The notes beneath the pieces are model-generated. The model did no database searches, was not told the origin of the DNA, and worked only from the letters and a program-made list of their open reading frames with translations. The position numbers and the translations under genes are program-made. 64,000 nt of DNA from Jiangella endophytica (GTDB lineage: Bacteria > Actinomycetota > Actinomycetes > Jiangellales > Jiangellaceae). The DNA is taken from NCBI RefSeq assembly GCF_003427025.1, contig NZ_QVAI01000001.1, positions 682,001 to 746,000 on the forward strand, read 5' to 3'. This document shows positions 18,089 to 26,605 of the stretch, piece after piece (position 1 is the first letter of the stretch; each line of letters begins with the position of its first letter).

Positions 18089-18640
18089 TCAGGTCCGCGG
18101 GGCCAGCGAGGCGAGCAGCAGCCGCTCGGCCCGGCCGAGCCCGTCCGGCCCGACGATCACCGAGGCGGTGCTGCGGTACGTCGCGAAGACGGTGCCCATC
18201 GTCCCCCGCACGTAGTCGTCCCACGACTGCGTCTCGTGCGGCCAGCCGTCCTCGGGCAGCAGCAGCTCGGCCGGGAACCCGTACGAGCGCGCCGCAGCCA
18301 GCTCCGGCACGTCCATGACGATCACCGGCCGGAAGCCGGCGCTCAGCACCTGCAGCTGGGCCACGTCGTCGACGACTTCGCGCACCCGTTCCGCCGGCAG
18401 GCCGAGCAGCAGCACGAGGACGACCGGCAGCCGCTCGGTGCCGACGCCGGCCAGCAGCCGGCCCGCGGTGACGTCGAGCGGCGTGTGCTGCTTGGAGTCG
18501 ACGGCGAACAGCCGGTGCACGACCGCGCGGGCGGTGGCGCTGTCGCGGATGCGTGGCACGACGGTGCGCCGGGCGTAGCGGTAGCCGGGGATGCGGCGCA
18601 TGTGGCGCATGACGCGGCGCGGCTTGCGGCGGTCGGCCAT
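18089..18640 (-). CDS. Conserved-looking protein of glycan cluster, function unknown
   Basis: A 183-residue protein starting at ATG 18640, just 2 nt after the stop of the upstream glycosyltransferase, so it is certainly in the same operon. The N-terminus is strongly basic (ADRRKPRRVMRHMRRIPGYR). The middle has alternating hydrophobic strands (LPVVLVLLLGLP, FRPVIVMDVPELAAARSYGF) like a Rossmann-type half-domain, and the end contains WPHETQSWDDYV. The strand pattern resembles the N-terminal part of nucleotide-sugar-binding proteins, but no complete glycosyltransferase motif is present. A role as an accessory protein of the fused glycosyltransferase is inferred only from coupling. Confidence 0.75.
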   Translation of the reverse strand: MADRRKPRRVMRHMRRIPGYRYARRTVVPRIRDSATARAVVHRLFAVDSKQHTPLDVTAGRLLAGVGTERLPVVLVLLLGLPAERVREVVDDVAQLQVLSAGFRPVIVMDVPELAAARSYGFPAELLLPEDGWPHETQSWDDYVRGTMGTVFATYRSTASVIVGPDGLGRAERLLLASLAPRT

Positions 18641-18642
18641 GG

Positions 18643-20838
18643 TCAGTCCTGCCCTTCGGCGACGAGGCCGGTGAGGATGCGGGCGGCCTCGGCGGCGCCG
18701 TTGCCGGGGTCGGCGTCGGCGACGTGCTTCACCATCGGCTCGCCCCGCTCCAGCAGGTCGGCCAGCAGCGGCGTCGCCTGGTCGACGGTGACGATCTCGA
18801 GCGCGTGCGCCCAGCCCTGCGCGGACGCGTAACGCGACCGCGCCTCCTGGTCGTCCAGCGCGGTCGACCGGTTCGGCACGAACAGCGTCGGAACGCCGAA
18901 CCGGAGCAGCTCGTGGAAGCTGTTGTAGCCGGTGGCGCTGACGGCGAGGTCGAACGCGCGGTAGCGGCGCGACAGCGGGAAGTCGCGCACCACGTGCACG
19001 TCGTCGCGGCGACCCTGGCCGGTGGCGATCTCCGGCTGGGTCACGCACACCTCGACCCCGAGGTCGCGCAGCGCGGCCACGACCGCGCCGAGGTCGCCGC
19101 TGGTGTCGTTGATGTTGCCCGCGCCGAGCGAGACCAGCGCGAGCGGCGCCGACGGGTCGAGGCCGAGGAACGCGCGGGCCTCGGCGCGGGTGTCGAGGTC
19201 GTCGGGGTCGAGCAGCGTGACCGGGCCGACGCGGGCCGCCTGGGCCTGTGCGGTGACGCCCTGGTCGGCCGGGCCGGCGAACTCGCCCGGCTCGATGACG
19301 AGGTCGAACCAGCTCGACTTCGCCAGCTGTTCGCGGTTCATGCCGGCTCGCCACATGCCTCGTCGCGACCACACCCAGCCGATGCCCGGGTACGCCCTGC
19401 GGACCAGCCCGAGCCCCTCGTACGGCCAGGTGCCGTCGAAGACGACGACCGACGGGTGGATCCGCTCGATGGTGGCCGACAACCGGGCGGCGAAGTACGC
19501 GTGCCAGCGGGCCGGCTCCAGCCCGGTCGCGGACGCCGACGGCACGTACTCGTACGGGTGCCCGAACCGCCCGACCACCGGCGCGGCCTGCGACAGCGAG
19601 AAGAAGTGCGGCTCCAGCGCGGGCGTGCACCGCTCGGCGTAGGCGAGCAGCCGGGTGAGGTGGCCCATGCCGGCGCCGTTGCTGCTGACGAACAGCGCCC
19701 GCGGCGGGCGCTCACTGCTCGCTTCGGGACCGGCGAGCGGCGGGGCGGACGGCGCCGGTGTCGCGCTGGGCGCCCCGATGAGCTCCTGCAGCCGGGCGAC
19801 GTGCGCCTCGTGGCCGTACCGCTCGCGCGCCGTGCGCTGGGCCCGCTCGACCTGCGCGTCGTAGGCGGCGCGGTCGGCGTACAGGCCGTCGACGACGTCG
19901 CGGACGTCCTGCGGTTCGGCGTACACGGCGGCGTCGCCGAAGACCGGCTCGAAGTGCGGCGGCAGGACGGCCGGGACACCGGTGGCCAGCGCCTCGAGGA
20001 TGGTGCGGCCGAACGCCTCGACCCAGCGCGGGTTGTGGAAGTAGACGAAGAAGTCGAGCGAGGCCAGGAAGTCGCGCGGCGGCATCGCGCCGAACGCGAA
20101 CACCTCCCAGCTCTCCGGCAGGTCGCCGAGCAGGTGCTCCACCGGCCCGGCGCCGCCGAGCACGCGCACCGTCCACGACCCGTCGACGGGGTAGACGGCG
20201 CGCAGGGTGGCGGCGTCGGCGGGCCACTTCTGCGGCGACGACCGGCTGTGCCGCCCGATGACGGGGCGCGCGCCGCGCTCGTCGGCGCGGGCCGGGCGGT
20301 GCACCGCCCAGGCGTCGACGTCGATGATGTTGACCCAGTCGGTCTCGGCCAGTGCGTGCGCCGGGACCCGGCCGGCGATGGCCTGCCGCACCAGCGGGCC
20401 GATCGGCGCCCACAGCGGCTCGCGGCCGAACCGGTGCTTCGCGATCTCGTGCACCGCCTCGGGCCGGTAGTGCTCGTGCCCGTCGATGTCGTACGGCGCG
20501 GCGTTGGCGACGATGACGACGTGGTCGGCCTCGACCGGCGGCAGCTGCTCCGCGGCGTGCTGCAGCACCGCCGGGTGCCGGACCACGACCACCTTCGCGC
20601 GCACCGGCGCGCGGCCGACCAGCAGCTGCGCCCGGCCGGCCTCGACGGCCCGCCGGATCAGCCGGTTCACCGGCGACACTTTCGCGACCAGCGGGCCGTT
20701 CAGGCTGATCAGCCCGGTGGTGTAGCCGGCCCGGGCCTGCGCCGTGATCTCCTCGGCGATGCTGTGCGAGGTGCCGCCGGGGAAGCGGAGGTCCGAGACG
20801 TCGAGGACGTCGACAGTGCGGGTGCCGGGAGCAGGCAT
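18643..20838 (-). CDS. Fusion glycosyltransferase: GT4-like domain plus MurG-like domain
   Basis: A 731-residue protein from ATG 20838. Residues 1-370 form a GT4/CgeB-like half: TVDVLDVSDLRFPGGTSHS, RPVIGRHSRSSPQKWP, LDFFVYFHNPRWVEAFGR and EALATGVPAVLPPHFEPVFG. A Pro/Ala-rich linker (about 365-385) leads to a second, MurG/UGT-like GT-B domain at about 385-731: FVSSNGAGMGHLTRLLAY, then SLGAGNINDTSGDLG, and SATGYNSFHELLRFGVP near the end. Two sugar-transfer activities in one chain suggest coupled sequential additions. The first module is related to the C-terminus of the gene at 1-2187. It is followed at 2 nt by a small gene and divergent from a Tat-exported protein gene. Confidence 0.9.
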   Translation of the reverse strand: MPAPGTRTVDVLDVSDLRFPGGTSHSIAEEITAQARAGYTTGLISLNGPLVAKVSPVNRLIRRAVEAGRAQLLVGRAPVRAKVVVVRHPAVLQHAAEQLPPVEADHVVIVANAAPYDIDGHEHYRPEAVHEIAKHRFGREPLWAPIGPLVRQAIAGRVPAHALAETDWVNIIDVDAWAVHRPARADERGARPVIGRHSRSSPQKWPADAATLRAVYPVDGSWTVRVLGGAGPVEHLLGDLPESWEVFAFGAMPPRDFLASLDFFVYFHNPRWVEAFGRTILEALATGVPAVLPPHFEPVFGDAAVYAEPQDVRDVVDGLYADRAAYDAQVERAQRTARERYGHEAHVARLQELIGAPSATPAPSAPPLAGPEASSERPPRALFVSSNGAGMGHLTRLLAYAERCTPALEPHFFSLSQAAPVVGRFGHPYEYVPSASATGLEPARWHAYFAARLSATIERIHPSVVVFDGTWPYEGLGLVRRAYPGIGWVWSRRGMWRAGMNREQLAKSSWFDLVIEPGEFAGPADQGVTAQAQAARVGPVTLLDPDDLDTRAEARAFLGLDPSAPLALVSLGAGNINDTSGDLGAVVAALRDLGVEVCVTQPEIATGQGRRDDVHVVRDFPLSRRYRAFDLAVSATGYNSFHELLRFGVPTLFVPNRSTALDDQEARSRYASAQGWAHALEIVTVDQATPLLADLLERGEPMVKHVADADPGNGAAEAARILTGLVAEGQD

Positions 20839-20977
20839 GGTTCCAGATCGTGCCACACCCGCGGGCCGCTGCCGATTCGGGCTGCGAATCCGGGCAACCC
20901 GGCGGGTGGAGCCGGCGTGTAGTGGGCAACACGGCCGTGTTCGTCCCGAATTCCTCCAGCCCGACCTGGGAGCACCC

Positions 20978-21595
20978 ATGATGGAACCCGAGAACCCGAC
21001 CACGGCCGACGACCGCTCCAGCCGCCGCCGGCTGCTTCGCAGCGCAGGCGTGCTCGCCGGCGGCGCCGTCGCGACCGCGGCCGGTGTCGCCGCCGCCTCG
21101 TCGGCGCAGGCCGCCCCCGGCGACCCGGTGCGGCTGGGCCGCGTCAACACCGCCGGCAGCGCCACCACGACGGTCCGCTCGTCCGGAGCGGCGACGCTCG
21201 GCGTGCAGCACCGCGGCGGCGGCGACGGCCTGGTGGCGTCGACCGGAGACGTGATGGGTGCGGCCGTGCGGGCGGTGAACACCAACGACGAGCAGCTGAT
21301 GGGCATCGGCGGCGCGGTGGTCGCCACCGGCGAGAACTGTGCCGCGGTCATCGCCACGACCCACGGCGGCCACGACCCCGCGATCTACGCCTACGGCTAC
21401 ACGGACTCGACCGAGACCGAGCTCGGCAACGCGCTCCACGCGATCGGGTCGGTGTACCTGTCCGGCCCGGTCGTCATCGAGGGTGACCTCTTCGTGGCCG
21501 GCACCATCTACTGCGACGACGTCCAGCCGCTCAGCGCGCGGCAGCGCGCCGAGGTGCGCTCCCGGGCCGCGCAGGCACGTCCGTCAGCCGGCTGA
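20978..21595 (+). CDS. Tat-exported protein, function unknown
   Basis: A 205-residue protein (ATG 20978, or the adjacent ATG 20981). The N-terminus has a twin-arginine signal, SRRRLLRSAGVLAGG, with a hydrophobic stretch and an Ala-x-Ala site near SSAQAAPGD, so it is exported folded. The mature region is Gly/Thr/Ala-rich with short repeats (NTAGSATTTVRSSGAATLGV, GGGDGLVASTGDVMGAAV), and ends with LSGPVVIEGDLFVAGTIYCD, which resembles the beta-helical stalk of phage-tail or surface proteins. No catalytic motif was seen. It sits between wall-glycan genes, so a surface structural role is plausible but unproven. A strong palindrome overlaps its stop codon. Confidence 0.8.
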   Translation: MMEPENPTTADDRSSRRRLLRSAGVLAGGAVATAAGVAAASSAQAAPGDPVRLGRVNTAGSATTTVRSSGAATLGVQHRGGGDGLVASTGDVMGAAVRAVNTNDEQLMGIGGAVVATGENCAAVIATTHGGHDPAIYAYGYTDSTETELGNALHAIGSVYLSGPVVIEGDLFVAGTIYCDDVQPLSARQRAEVRSRAAQARPSAG

Positions 21596-21601
21596 CGGAC
21601 G
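21578..21601. terminator. Perfect palindrome at the 3' end of the Tat protein gene
   Basis: 24 bases, each half CGTCCGTCAGCC or its complement, with the stop codon inside. The transcript can fold at the end of the coding region. Followed within 4 bases by the longer hairpin at 21605-21655. Confidence 0.55.
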
Positions 21602-21604
21602 GTC

Positions 21605-21655
21605 GCCGAGGACCGCGCGGAGCGCGCCGACCGGCGGCTCCGTGCGGTCCTCGGC
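21605..21655. terminator. Long hairpin terminator
   Basis: Two 19-base arms, GCCGAGGACCGCGCGGAGC and its complement with one mismatch, around a 13-nt loop. Located 10 bases after the Tat protein gene; no U-run. Confidence 0.65.
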
Positions 21656-21883
21656 GAGCACGCGCTCACCGACGTCACCCGGGCGAGACGCACCTCACCC
21701 GCGTCGGAGCCGGATCACGGCGAGCTCCCGGCTGCGTCCGGCGCCCACGCGGGTGACGTGCTCCTGGGCCGGGTGGGGCGCATTCGCCTGACTTCGGGGT
21801 GTCGGCCAGTCATCCGGATACCCCGAGCCGGCCCCAGGAAGGACCCACCCACCGGCCCTGACGTGCGGAGACCTGGGGGCAGC

Positions 21884-22040
21884 TCAGGAGGCATGCGCGC
21901 GCGCCGCCAGGGCCGCGTCCAGCAGCACTCGCGCGCGGGCGTCGAACGAGTGCACCGTCCGGACCTCCTCGGACACCAGCGTGAGCGCGTCCGGCGGGCA
22001 GAACTCGTCCGGCTCCAGCGCGCACAGCGCCATCCAGGCC
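21884..22040 (-). pseudogene. C-terminal remnant of a glycosyltransferase, inverted
   Basis: On the minus strand an open stretch reads ALEPDEFCPPDALTLVSEE, then VRTVHSFDARARVLLDAALA and a TGA stop at 21884-21886. The HSFDARARxLLDAAL pattern is typical of the extreme C-terminus of CgeB-like (Glyco_trans_1_2) glycosyltransferases. It has no start or upstream domain: immediately beyond about 22040 the opposite strand carries a different part of what looks like the same protein. Probably the 3' end of a broken gene flipped by an inversion. The precise junction is not visible. Confidence 0.5.
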
Positions 22041-22316
22041 GGCGTCGACCTGCACGTCTACGGGCAGAACTGGCGTGACGAGATTCCGGCGCGGTACCTG
22101 CGCGGCGAGTACCTGGACAACGACGCGGCGGGGGCGGCGTACGAGCGGGCGCGGGTCGTCCTCAACGACCACTGGGCGGATATGCGGGAGCACGGCTTCG
22201 TGTCGAATCGGGTCTTCGACGCGGTGGCGGCGGGTGGGCGGGTGGTCAGCGACTCGATCGAGGGCCTGGCCGAGCTGTTCGGACCGGCCGTGCGGACGTA
22301 CTCGTCGCCGGAGGAG
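22029..22316 (+). pseudogene. CgeB-like glycosyltransferase fragment
   Basis: About 96 codons read AIQAGVDLHVYGQNW, then YLRGEYLDNDAAGAAYERAR, VVLNDHWADMREHGFVSNR, VFDAVAAGGRVVSDSIEG and LFGPAVRTYSSPEE. This is the donor-binding half of a CgeB-like glycosyltransferase (PF13524-type, with the LNDHW and NRVFDAVAxG blocks). The reading frame has no recognisable N-terminal half and turns into unrelated Arg-rich residues after SSPEE. The missing C-terminus is probably the inverted piece at 21884-22040. This appears to be a decayed member of the surface-glycan cluster. Confidence 0.7.
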
Positions 22317-22344
22317 CCTCGTCGCAGTCGGCGCCGTCTGGCCG

Positions 22345-23076
22345 TCAGGCGGCCGCGGTGGCCGTGACCCGCTCGGCGTCGACGCGAGCGGCACGGCCGG
22401 CCGGGTCCTCGTGGCGCACCAGCACCGCCGACCCGCCCACGACCAGCGGCACCAGCAGCGCGTCGACCAGAGCCGTGCCGAGGTCGTCGGTCGCGACCAG
22501 CAGCCGGCCACCCGCGCCGGCGCCGAGCTGCTCGGCCCGCTGCCGGGCGTGCGCGGCCAGCCCGCCGAGGGTGTGTACCACGCCGCCACGGTCGAGGGCC
22601 GGCTCGGTGTCGTCGGGCGGGAACAGCGGCACGAAGTGGTCGGGATAGCCGGGCACCTCGACGGCGTAGTCGGCGACGCCGGGCGGCAGAGGCTCGGTGA
22701 ACCGGCCGCCCAGCGGACGCAGCGCCAGCCCGACCACCTCCGGTGCGCTGCCCGCCGCCGCGGCGACGTCGTCCGGGCCGGCGACCGCGACCTGGACGTC
22801 GTCGTCGCCCAGGACGACGCAGACGCCGGCCGACCAGCAGGCGGCCGCCCAGGCCAGCGCCTGCCAGTGCGCGGGCAACCGCAGCGCGACCCGTTCGCCG
22901 GTCTCGGCGCCCAGCCCGCCGGTGAGGAACCCGGCGGTCTTCGCGACCCAGTTGTCGAAGGTGGTGGTGGACAGTTCGACGCGCTCGCCGGTGGCGTCGT
23001 CGTAGAACGTGAGGAACGGCCGCGCGCCGTCGTGCCGGACGGCGGTGCGCAGCAGCTCTGCCGGGGTCTCACTCAT
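22345..23076 (-). CDS. TIGR03089 family protein (AMP-binding-like domain remnant)
   Basis: A 243-residue protein from ATG 23076 (SETPAELLRTAVRHDGARPF). The actinobacterial TIGR03089 family resembles the N-terminal part of acyl-CoA synthetase/AMP-binding enzymes but is too short for catalysis. Visible family features are RPFLTFYDDATGERVELST, NWVAKTAGFL, RVALRLPAHWQALAWAAAC and the terminal LVPLVVGGSAVLVRH. Function unknown. In mycobacteria relatives lie close to wall-polysaccharide genes, as here. Its 3' end is 28 nt from the CgeB-like fragment on the other strand. Confidence 0.85.
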   Translation of the reverse strand: MSETPAELLRTAVRHDGARPFLTFYDDATGERVELSTTTFDNWVAKTAGFLTGGLGAETGERVALRLPAHWQALAWAAACWSAGVCVVLGDDDVQVAVAGPDDVAAAAGSAPEVVGLALRPLGGRFTEPLPPGVADYAVEVPGYPDHFVPLFPPDDTEPALDRGGVVHTLGGLAAHARQRAEQLGAGAGGRLLVATDDLGTALVDALLVPLVVGGSAVLVRHEDPAGRAARVDAERVTATAAA

Positions 23077-23181
23077 ACGCCCCAGCCTACGGCGACCACC
23101 CACCTCCCGTCTGAGTAGCCAACCGCACGCCGACCTGCGCCGTTGGGGCTGTCGGTGCGTCGTGCTTCACTGGGTGCCGTG

Positions 23182-24087
23182 ATGGAGCGGACGTGGCGGC
23201 CGCGGCGCCCGGTCGACGTCCTGGCAACGCTCGGGGCGCACCAGCGCGGCCCGCACGATCCCGCGTTCCAGGTCGACGCCCGCGGGCGGGTGTGGCGCAC
23301 GTGCCGGCCCGGCGGCGACCCCGCCACGGTGTGCGTCGCGGTGGCCGCGCGCGGCGAGGTCACGGCGACGGCGTGGGGCGCGGGCGCCGAGGCCGCCCTC
23401 GACACCGTCCCGCTCTGGCTCGGCGACGCCGACGACCCGGGCGACTTCCAGCCGCGGCACCCGGTGCTGGCCGACGCGTTCCGCCGGTTCCCGGGCACGC
23501 TGATCGGGCGCACCGGGCTGGCCATGGAGGCGCTGGTGCCGGCGATCCTGGAGCAGAAGGTCACCGGCACCGAGGCGTACCGCGGCTGGATGCGGCTGCT
23601 GCGCAGGTTCGGCGACCCCGCGCCCGGCCCCGCGCCCGACCGCATGCGCGTCGTCCCGCCGTCCGAGGCCTGGGCGCGCATCCCGTCGTGGGAGTACCAC
23701 CGCGCCGGCGTCGGGCCGCAGCGTTCGCGCACCATCGTCACCGCCGGCCGGCACGTCGCCCGGCTCGAGGAGATCGCCGGGCTGGCCACCGACGACGCCG
23801 ACCGGCGGCTGCGCGCCGTCCCGGGCATCGGCGTCTGGACGTCGGCCGAGGTCCGCCAGCGCGTCCTCGGCGACGCCGATGCCGTCTCCGTCGGCGACTA
23901 CGGCCTCCCGCACGCCGTCGCCTACGCGCTGACGGGGGAGCGGCGCGGATCCGACGAGCTCATGCTGGAGCTGCTCGAGCCGTACCGCGGCCACCGTCAC
24001 CGCGCCTGCGTCCTGCTGCTGCGGGCCGGCGCCACCCCGCCGCGGCGCGGGCCGCGCGCCCCCGTGCGCGACTACCGCCACATGTGA
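23182..24087 (+). CDS. AlkA-like HhH-GPD DNA glycosylase
   Basis: A 301-residue protein (ATG 23182; an in-frame GTG lies one codon upstream). Residues about 120-285 carry the helix-hairpin-helix GPD fold: AMEALVPAILEQKVTGTEAY, the HhH loop LRAVPGIGVWTSAEV, and the following SVGDYGLPHAV, whose Asp matches the catalytic Asp of AlkA-type glycosylases. It would remove alkylated purines, starting base-excision repair in the cytoplasm. The first 110 residues form an N-terminal domain as in AlkA. It is divergent from the TIGR03089 gene and convergent with fbiB. Confidence 0.88.
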   Translation: MERTWRPRRPVDVLATLGAHQRGPHDPAFQVDARGRVWRTCRPGGDPATVCVAVAARGEVTATAWGAGAEAALDTVPLWLGDADDPGDFQPRHPVLADAFRRFPGTLIGRTGLAMEALVPAILEQKVTGTEAYRGWMRLLRRFGDPAPGPAPDRMRVVPPSEAWARIPSWEYHRAGVGPQRSRTIVTAGRHVARLEEIAGLATDDADRRLRAVPGIGVWTSAEVRQRVLGDADAVSVGDYGLPHAVAYALTGERRGSDELMLELLEPYRGHRHRACVLLLRAGATPPRRGPRAPVRDYRHM

Positions 24088-24151
24088 ACACGTCAGTGCG
24101 GGCCGACGACCAGGTGCACCAGCTCCTGCTCGCCCGCCCGCGGGCGGTACG

Positions 24152-25372
24152 TCACAGCGTGACGGTGACGGTCGCGACGTCGACGGGCGGATGGTCGGCG
24201 GCGGGTTCCGCGGCGTGGCCGATCGCGACCGCGCCGATCGGCGTCCAGCCGGCCGGGAGATCCAGCGCTGCCGTCGCCGCCGAGAGCGCGGGGTCGGGGA
24301 ACAGCCAGGCCGACGCGAGGCCCTCGGCGCCGAGCGCGATCAGCAGGTTCTCGACCGCCGCGCCCAGCCCGAGCAGCGCGTCGGACCCGTCGACCAGACA
24401 GGGGACCACGACATACGGGGCGGTGCCCAGCAGCCCCGCGCCGTCCAGGGCCGACGCCAGCCGGCGGCGGGCCGCGGGCGACTCCAGCAGCACGAACCGC
24501 CACGGCGGCGTGTCGATCGGCCAGGGCGCGGAGAACGCGGCCGTGACGGCCTGCCGGACGACGCCGGGGTCGACGGGCGCCGGTGTGAACGACGACGCCG
24601 TCCGCCGGGCCTGGACGGCGGCGCGCATCGCCTCGGGGGTGCCCAGCCGGAAGCGGTCCTCGGCGCTCGGCCGGATCAGCGCCGCGATGCCGGGGTCGTC
24701 CTCGCGGGGTTCCAGCAGCAGGTGCGGCAGCCCGCGCACGACGGCGACGGGCATGCCGGCCAGCTTGGCGCGGACCAGCTCCGATGCCGCCGCCAGCTCG
24801 TCGGCCAGCGCGACGACGGTGACGCCGAGGCCGTTGCCGTAGGCGTCGGTGCTGCCGCGCAGGTCGTCGACGGCGCGGATGCCGGCCGAGCCGACGGCGA
24901 AGTCGGTGACGCCGTTGCGCCAGACCCGGCCCGCGGTGTCGGTGACGACGATGCCGACGCGCACGCCGTAACGCTTGGCCAGGCCGTCGCGGAGCGCGCG
25001 AGCGGACGCGTCCGGGTCGAGCGGCAGCAGGACGATCGAGCCGGGTTCGACGTTCGACGCGTCGACGCCGGCCGCGGCCATGACGAACCCGTGCCGGGTC
25101 TCGACGATGCGGGTGCGCCCGCGCGGCGTCGTCCACTCCGAGATGGTCCTGACCGCCTCGGCGTCGATGGCGTCGTCGCGGTCGATGCCGGTCTTGACGC
25201 GTCCCTCGGCCTTGCTGACGATCTTGCTCGTGACGACGACGATGTCGCCGTCGCGCAGCGCGTCGCCGGGCGGGGCCGACTCGAGCGCCGTCGCCACGAC
25301 GTCGACGAGGTCGTCGCCGGGGCGAACCTCGGGGATGCCGGGCAGTCCGAACGCCTCGTAGCGAGCGCTCAC
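24152..25372 (-). CDS. fbiB: Coenzyme F420:L-glutamate ligase with nitroreductase-like C-terminus
   Basis: A 406-residue protein. GTG 25372 overlaps the fbiA stop as GTGA, so the two are translationally coupled. Residues 1-245 are the CofE-type gamma-glutamyl ligase, adding glutamates to F420-0: RDGDIVVVTSKIVSKAEGR, MAAAGVDASNVEPGSIVLLP, VVTDTAGRVWRNGVTDFAVG and IRAVDDLRGSTDAYGN. Residues about 265-406 are the FMN-binding nitroreductase-like domain of actinobacterial FbiB (RRTASSFTPAPV, DTPPWRFVLLESP, GAAVENLLIALGAEGLASAW), which acts on the F420 precursor. This domain looks shorter than usual: the stretch between PAARRRLASAL and the GLGAAVEN block is compressed. Confidence 0.92.
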   Translation of the reverse strand: MSARYEAFGLPGIPEVRPGDDLVDVVATALESAPPGDALRDGDIVVVTSKIVSKAEGRVKTGIDRDDAIDAEAVRTISEWTTPRGRTRIVETRHGFVMAAAGVDASNVEPGSIVLLPLDPDASARALRDGLAKRYGVRVGIVVTDTAGRVWRNGVTDFAVGSAGIRAVDDLRGSTDAYGNGLGVTVVALADELAAASELVRAKLAGMPVAVVRGLPHLLLEPREDDPGIAALIRPSAEDRFRLGTPEAMRAAVQARRTASSFTPAPVDPGVVRQAVTAAFSAPWPIDTPPWRFVLLESPAARRRLASALDGAGLLGTAPYVVVPCLVDGSDALLGLGAAVENLLIALGAEGLASAWLFPDPALSAATAALDLPAGWTPIGAVAIGHAAEPAADHPPVDVATVTVTL

Positions 25373-26361
25373 CGGGCCCGCACCTCCTCGGCGAGATCCA
25401 GGGCGGCGCGCGCCATGGCCGCCGCCGCGTCGACGTCGGTCATCCAGAGCGGGACGGCGACGCAGCGCACGCCGGCCGCCTCGACCGCTGCCGTGGCCCC
25501 CGCGTCGACGGTGTCGACCAGCCAGCCGTCCAGCAGGTCCGCGAACAGCTCGGCGACGCCGGCCGCCGTCGTCGGGACCCCGATGGCCGTCAACGCGGCG
25601 TCGGCCATCCCTCGAACCGGTGAACCACCGATGATCGGTGAGACGCCGATGGCGGGGGCCGCCGCGCCCCTGACCGCGTCGCGGATGCCCGGAACGGCCA
25701 GGATCGGGCCGATGCTGACGACCGGGTTCGACGGCGGCAGCAGGATCACGTCGGCGCCGGCGATGGCGTCGAGGACCCCCGGTGCCGGCTTCGCCCGGTC
25801 CGCGCCGACGAGCACGATGCGCCGGGCCGGGACCTCCGCGTGCAGCCGGACCCACCACTCCTGGAAGTGGATCGCGCGCTCCCGCGCATCTCCCGCCGCG
25901 TCGGCCGATTCGTCGTCGTCCCCGGCGGTGACCACGACGTGCGTCTCGACCCGGTCGTCGGTCATCGGGAGCAGCCGGACGCCGGGCTGCCAGCGGTCGC
26001 AGAGGGCCTCGGTGACCGCGGAGAGTGGGTAGCCGGCGGCGAGCATCCGGGTGCGGACGAGATGGGTGGCGAGGTCGCGGTCGCCGAGCGTGAACCACTG
26101 CGCCTCGGCCCCGTACGCGGCCAACTCCTCCGCGACGGCGAACGTCTCGCCGGCGCGGCCCCAGCCCTGGGACTCCTCGATGCCGCCGCCGAGCGTGTAC
26201 ATGACGGTGTCGAGGTCGGGGCTGACGTGCAGCCCGTGCAGCGTGATGTCGTCGGCGGTGTTCCCGATGACGGTGACCTCTGCGTCCGGTGCGGCCCGCA
26301 GCAGCCCCCGGAGGAACCTGGAGCCCCCGATCCCGCCGGCCAGCGCGGTGATCCTCAGCAC
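25369..26361 (-). CDS. fbiA: F420 precursor synthase (2-phospho-L-lactate transferase family)
   Basis: About 330 residues. It joins the phosphoenolpyruvyl or phospholactyl moiety to Fo in the F420 pathway. The CofD/FbiA signature is clear: ITALAGGIGGSRFLRGLL at the N-terminus, IGNTADDITLHGLHVSPDLD, YTLGGGIEESQGWGR, LPMTDDRVETHV, LLPPSNPVVSIGPILAVPGI and GVSPIIGGSPVRGMAD. GTG 26361 gives the usual short N-terminus (VLRITALAGG); GTG 26367 is an alternative, and neither has a strong ribosome site. It is the first gene of the fbiA-fbiB pair and has over 1.2 kb of gene-free DNA upstream. Confidence 0.93.
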   Translation of the reverse strand: MLRITALAGGIGGSRFLRGLLRAAPDAEVTVIGNTADDITLHGLHVSPDLDTVMYTLGGGIEESQGWGRAGETFAVAEELAAYGAEAQWFTLGDRDLATHLVRTRMLAAGYPLSAVTEALCDRWQPGVRLLPMTDDRVETHVVVTAGDDDESADAAGDARERAIHFQEWWVRLHAEVPARRIVLVGADRAKPAPGVLDAIAGADVILLPPSNPVVSIGPILAVPGIRDAVRGAAAPAIGVSPIIGGSPVRGMADAALTAIGVPTTAAGVAELFADLLDGWLVDTVDAGATAAVEAAGVRCVAVPLWMTDVDAAAAMARAALDLAEEVRAR

Positions 26362-26429
26362 AGCCACGACCGTACCCGCTGCCACTCGGCCGCCCGGTCC
26401 GCGCCCGGTCAGCGAGACGGCCGCCCTTT

Positions 26430-26483
26430 CATGATCATCAACCGTTGGCGACGTGATGGCGTCGCTGGCGGTTGATGATCATG
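26430..26483. repeat. Hairpin element A with TGATCA ends
   Basis: Perfect 15-base arms CATGATCATCAACCG / CGGTTGATGATCATG, then three mismatches, then GCGACG/CGTCGC around a 6-nt loop. Lies about 70 nt upstream of fbiA. Its ends share ATGATCA with the element at 49308-49467. Confidence 0.75.
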
Positions 26484-26605
26484 GAGCACGTGCGGGTGTG
26501 CGGGTGTGCGGAGGTCTCCCTTGGCTCGCGGCGGGTCGCGGGTCTCGTGGGCGTGGGACGTTCGCCGCATTCGCGACTCGTCGGACTCTGGCGAGGGGTG
26601 CTGGG

